Below are positions 60,795 through 64,000 of a DNA stretch of 64,000 nucleotides, piece by piece. Source of the DNA: Shimia_B sp038528385 (GTDB taxonomy: Bacteria > Pseudomonadota > Alphaproteobacteria > Rhodobacterales > Rhodobacteraceae); contig JBCBET010000001.1 of NCBI GenBank assembly GCA_038528385.1, positions 186,001-250,000 on the forward strand, in the 5' to 3' direction. The first letter of the stretch is position 1; every line of letters begins with the position of its first letter. A model generated the notes under the pieces. That model made no database searches and had not been told where the DNA came from. It worked only from the letters and a program-made list of their open reading frames with translations. Made by a program: the position numbers and the translations under genes.

Positions 60795-62222
60795 ATGAAC
60801 GTCCTCTCCGTCACGTCCGAATGCGTACCCTTCGTGAAGACGGGGGGCCTCGCGGACGTGGCCGGCGCACTGCCGGGCGCGCTGAGGTCCCATGGCGTCG
60901 AGATGAAGACGCTCCTGCCGGGCTACCCGGCGGTCATGGCGCGCCTCTCCGAGCCGGAGCAGGTCTACGAGCGCACGGAGCTCTATGGCGCGGCGGCGCG
61001 GGTGCTCTCGGAAACTGTGGAGGGGGTGGACCTCCTCGTCCTCGACGCGCCCCATCTCTTCACGCGGGGCGGGACGATCTACCTCGACGAGGAGGGGAAG
61101 GACTGGCCCGACAATCCCGAGCGCTTCGCCGCACTCTCGCGCGTGGCCAGCGACATCGCGGGTGGCGCGCTGGGGCGCTGGATGCCCAAGATCGTTCATG
61201 CCCATGACTGGCAGGCCGCGCTCGCGCCCTACTACATCGCCCGCTCGGAGGCCGCGCCGCGGGTGGCCAGCGTGCTCACGATCCACAACATCGCCTTCCA
61301 AGGCCTCGCGCCCGGCGAGAGGGCGGAGCATCTGGGCATCGAGGGCCGGGATTTCCATTCGGGCGGGGCGGAATACTGGGGGCAGGTCTCCACGCTCAAG
61401 GCCGGGCTCACCTTCGCCACGAAGCTCACCACCGTTTCCCCCACCTATGCCGAGGAGCTTATGCGCCCTGATTTCGGCATGGGGCTCGACGGTGTGCTGC
61501 GGGAGAGGCGCGGCGATCTGGTGGGCATCCTCAACGGCGTGGACACCGGCGTCTGGAACCCGGCCACCGACAAGAAGATCCACAGCTACAAAAGCCCCCG
61601 CGGCAAAGCCAAGAACAAGGCGGCCTTGCGCGCGGAATTCGGGCTGCCCGAGGCGGACGGCCCGCTCTGCGTGCTCATCTCGCGCATGACGGAGCAGAAG
61701 GGCCTCGACCTCTTCATCGAGGCGCTGCCCGCGCTCACCGAGGCGGGCGGGCAATTGGCGCTCCTAGGCTCCGGTGACCCGGTGCTCGAGGCCGCCTTCG
61801 CCGCGGCCTCCCGCGATCCGAATGTGGCGGTACGCATCGGCTACGATGACGCGCTCTCCCACCGCATGGTGGCGGGCGGCGACGCGATCCTCGTGCCGTC
61901 ACGGTTCGAGCCCTGCGGGCTCACGCAGCTCATGGGGCTGGCCTATGGCACACCGCCGGTCGTGGCGCTCACCGGCGGGCTCGCCGACACCGTCATCCCC
62001 GCCACGCCCGCCACGCTGGCGCGCGGTGTCGCCACGGGGCTCCAATTCTCGCCCGTCACGGCGGAGGCGCTGCGAAACGCGCTGACGAAGCTTTGCGCGC
62101 TCTTTGCCGACGCCAAGACCTGGGGCACGATCCAGCGCAACGCCATGGCCCACCCCGTCGGCTGGGAGACCTCCGCCGAAGCCTACGCCGCGCTTTACCG
62201 GAGCATCGCCCCATCGCCATGA
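60795..62222 (+). CDS. glgA: Glycogen synthase GlgA
   Basis: A 475-residue GT5 glycosyltransferase. The ADP-glucose-binding K-x-G-G-L motif is at the N-terminus (VKTGGLADVAGALPGAL, about 15-31). HDWQAALAPYY, LTIHNIAFQG and TTVSPTYAEEL follow, and the C-terminal lobe has SRMTEQKGLDL and PSRFEPCGLTQLMGLAYGTPPVV (in part). It extends glycogen with ADP-glucose from GlgC. Its stop overlaps the glgX start (ATGA). Length and motifs are normal. Confidence 0.95.
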   Translation: MNVLSVTSECVPFVKTGGLADVAGALPGALRSHGVEMKTLLPGYPAVMARLSEPEQVYERTELYGAAARVLSETVEGVDLLVLDAPHLFTRGGTIYLDEEGKDWPDNPERFAALSRVASDIAGGALGRWMPKIVHAHDWQAALAPYYIARSEAAPRVASVLTIHNIAFQGLAPGERAEHLGIEGRDFHSGGAEYWGQVSTLKAGLTFATKLTTVSPTYAEELMRPDFGMGLDGVLRERRGDLVGILNGVDTGVWNPATDKKIHSYKSPRGKAKNKAALRAEFGLPEADGPLCVLISRMTEQKGLDLFIEALPALTEAGGQLALLGSGDPVLEAAFAAASRDPNVAVRIGYDDALSHRMVAGGDAILVPSRFEPCGLTQLMGLAYGTPPVVALTGGLADTVIPATPATLARGVATGLQFSPVTAEALRNALTKLCALFADAKTWGTIQRNAMAHPVGWETSAEAYAALYRSIAPSP

Positions 62223-64000
62223 GATCGCTCCAGCTCTCCGCCGGACGGCCCTACCCGCTCGGCGCGACCTTCGACGGCGAGGGTGTGAACTTCGCCGTCT
62301 TCTCGCAGCATGCCGAGCGCGTGACGCTCTGCCTTTTCGACGACGCGGGCAACGAGGCGCTCCTCGTGGACCTTTCGGAGCGCGACGGCCATGTCTGGCA
62401 CGGCTATTTCTCGGGCATGCTGCCCGGGCAGCAATACGGCTACCGCGTGCACGGGCCCTACGCGCCCGAAGAAGGCCACCGGTTCAACCCGCACAAGCTC
62501 CTCATCGATCCTTACGCGAAGAAGCTCACCGGGCACCTCACCTGGGATGACAGCCTTTATGGCTACGAGATCGGCCATGCCGAGGCCGATCTGAGCTTTG
62601 ACACCCGTGACAGCGCGCCTTTCATGCCGCGCTCCGTCGTCGTGGACCCGGCTTTCACATGGGGCGCGAAGGGGGGCCGCATCGACCGGCCCTGGAACGA
62701 GACGGTCCTCTACGAGGCCCATGTCAAAGGCCTCACGCAGAACCGGGAGGACGTGGCGCATCGCGGCAAGTTCCTCGGCATGGCCTCGGACCCGATCCTC
62801 GATCACCTCACGGATCTCGGGATCACGGGGATCGAGCTTTTGCCCGTGCAGGCCTTCGTCGATGACCGCTTCCTCGTGGACCAGGGGCTCCGCAACTACT
62901 GGGGCTACATGACGCTGGGCTTCTTCGCGCCGGACCCGCGGTACCTGAGCTACGCCGATATCGCCGAGTTCCAGCAGATGGTCGCCCGCTTCCACGCCGC
63001 AGATATCGAGGTGATCCTCGACGTGGTCTACAACCACACCGCGGAGGGCGACCAGAACGGCCCGACGCTGGCCTTCCGCGGCTTCGACAATTCGAGCTAC
63101 TACCGGCTGAGCGAAGGGCGTTACTACGTCAACGACACGGGCACGGGGAACGCGCTCAACTTCGATCATCCCTTCACGCTTCGCCTCGTGATGGATTCGC
63201 TGCGCTATTGGGTGGAGGTGATGCGCGTCGACGGCTTCCGCTTCGACCTCGCCTCCACGCTGGCGCGCACCGGCGGCGTCTTCGACCGCGACGGCCCGTT
63301 CATGCGGGCGATCCGGCAGGACCCCGTGCTCAACCGCGTGAAGCTCATCGCCGAGCCCTGGGACGTGGGCATGGGCGGTTACCAGCTCGGTGCCTATCCC
63401 GCGCCCTTCACCGAATGGAATGACAAGTACCGCGACCAGGTGCGCCGCTACTGGCGCGGCGACGAGGGCACGGTGCAAAAGCTCGCCACGCGGGTGGCGG
63501 GGTCGAGCTTCCGCTTCGACCACGACGGGCGGCCTGCGACCTCCTCCATCAACTACCTGACCTCCCATGACGGCTTCACGCTCATGGACGTCGTCAGCTA
63601 CAACATGAAGCACAACGAGAAGAACGGCGAAGGCAACCGCGACGGCCACGGCGAAAATTTCTCTGAAAACTGCGGCGCGGAAGGGGAGAGCGAGGACGTC
63701 CGCGTCATCGCCAAGCGCGCGCAACGCCGGCGCAACATGCTGGCCACGCTCATGCTCTCCCAAGGCACGCCGATGATCCTCGCAGGCGACGAACTGGGCA
63801 ACAGCCAGGGTGGCAACAACAACGCCTACAGCCAGGACAACGAGACCGGCTGGATCGACTGGGAGGGGGCCGACGACGACTTCCTGCAATTCTGCAAGGA
63901 CGTGATCCTCTTCCGCCGGGCCACGCCGATCCTGCGTCAGACGCGGTTCCTCCATGCCCGCCCGCGCCTCATCGACGGGGTGCCCGACCTCTTCTGGCGG
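62219..64000 (+). CDS. glgX: Glycogen debranching enzyme GlgX, 5' part
   Basis: The gene runs off the right edge after 594 codons with no stop. It starts with a CBM48 domain (YPLGATFDGEGVNFAVFSQHAERVTLCLF in parts). The GH13_11 barrel has VYNHTAEGD, MRVDGFRFDLASTLAR with the nucleophile Asp, KLIAEPWDVG with the acid/base Glu and YLTSHDGFTLMD with the third Asp. MILAGDELGNSQGGNNNAYSQDN is a GlgX signature. It removes short alpha-1,6 branches after phosphorylase action. It is coupled to glgA by a four-base overlap, so glgB-C-A-X is one unit. Confidence 0.93.
   Translation, partial: MRSLQLSAGRPYPLGATFDGEGVNFAVFSQHAERVTLCLFDDAGNEALLVDLSERDGHVWHGYFSGMLPGQQYGYRVHGPYAPEEGHRFNPHKLLIDPYAKKLTGHLTWDDSLYGYEIGHAEADLSFDTRDSAPFMPRSVVVDPAFTWGAKGGRIDRPWNETVLYEAHVKGLTQNREDVAHRGKFLGMASDPILDHLTDLGITGIELLPVQAFVDDRFLVDQGLRNYWGYMTLGFFAPDPRYLSYADIAEFQQMVARFHAADIEVILDVVYNHTAEGDQNGPTLAFRGFDNSSYYRLSEGRYYVNDTGTGNALNFDHPFTLRLVMDSLRYWVEVMRVDGFRFDLASTLARTGGVFDRDGPFMRAIRQDPVLNRVKLIAEPWDVGMGGYQLGAYPAPFTEWNDKYRDQVRRYWRGDEGTVQKLATRVAGSSFRFDHDGRPATSSINYLTSHDGFTLMDVVSYNMKHNEKNGEGNRDGHGENFSENCGAEGESEDVRVIAKRAQRRRNMLATLMLSQGTPMILAGDELGNSQGGNNNAYSQDNETGWIDWEGADDDFLQFCKDVILFRRATPILRQTRFLHARPRLIDGVPDLFWR

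Overview
The window is high-GC chromosomal DNA of an alphaproteobacterium, most likely family Rhodobacteraceae (Roseobacter group). This is inferred from gene families and synteny: a phnFGHIJKLM/phnCDEE set, an aglEFGAK alpha-glucoside system with a LacI regulator, a ppx-rlmE pair, a folate one-carbon trio with a short 'virulence factor' protein, tamA-tamB and a glg operon. Genes are densely packed, many with 4-base ATGA or 1-base TGATG stop/start overlaps. I saw no rRNA, tRNA, CRISPR array or intact insertion sequence.

Layout. 1-1.55 kb (+): the end of a sugar-phosphate isomerase/epimerase, a SAM methyltransferase and a dead P-loop ATPase gene. 1.55-15.4 kb (-): a phosphonate block. phnF-G-H-I-J-K-L-M forms one unit and phnC-D-E-E a second. 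The second continues into a P-loop kinase, a metallophosphoesterase, a hexapeptide transferase, a GNAT acetyltransferase and a two-piece permease. Matching palindromes precede phnF and phnC, and a Pho-box-like repeat precedes phnF. 15.4-16.3 kb is essentially gene-free. 16.6-19.7 kb (-): glpD-glpK. 19.7-21.7 kb (-): ppx and rlmE. 21.9-24.4 kb (+): a folate/corrinoid one-carbon trio and a small protein. 24.5-31.1 kb (-): aglE-F-G-A-K, facing aglR, a GH1 glucosidase and glucokinase (+) at 31.4-34.7 kb. 34.8-42.5 kb: chemotaxis genes STAS-cheY-cheA-cheW-cheR (+), then mcp-cheD (-). 42.6-49.5 kb: a YcaQ-like glycosylase, an aspartoacylase-like and a FAH-fold hydrolase, a type II NADH dehydrogenase, an FMN 2-hydroxyacid oxidase and a secreted DUF4394-like protein. 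49.6-55.5 kb (-): tamA-tamB. 55.7-64 kb (+): a second GH13 glucosidase and glgB-C-A-X, with glgX cut by the window end.

How the genes work together. The phn block would import phosphonates or phosphate esters and break the C-P bond under phosphate-limitation control. The agl/GH1/glk block imports alpha-glucosides, hydrolyses them and phosphorylates glucose. The glg block stores and remobilises glucose as glycogen. glpKD feeds glycerol into glycolysis.

The most notable oddities are these. aglG is broken by a 91-bp perfect inverted duplication. PhnJ appears to lack three of the four cysteines known from E. coli PhnJ, and its C-terminus runs into a palindromic repeat. phnF has a Pho box, a -10 element and an operator stacked together. 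The phn operon has an accessory tail with a split permease. TamB contains five ~60-residue tandem repeats.
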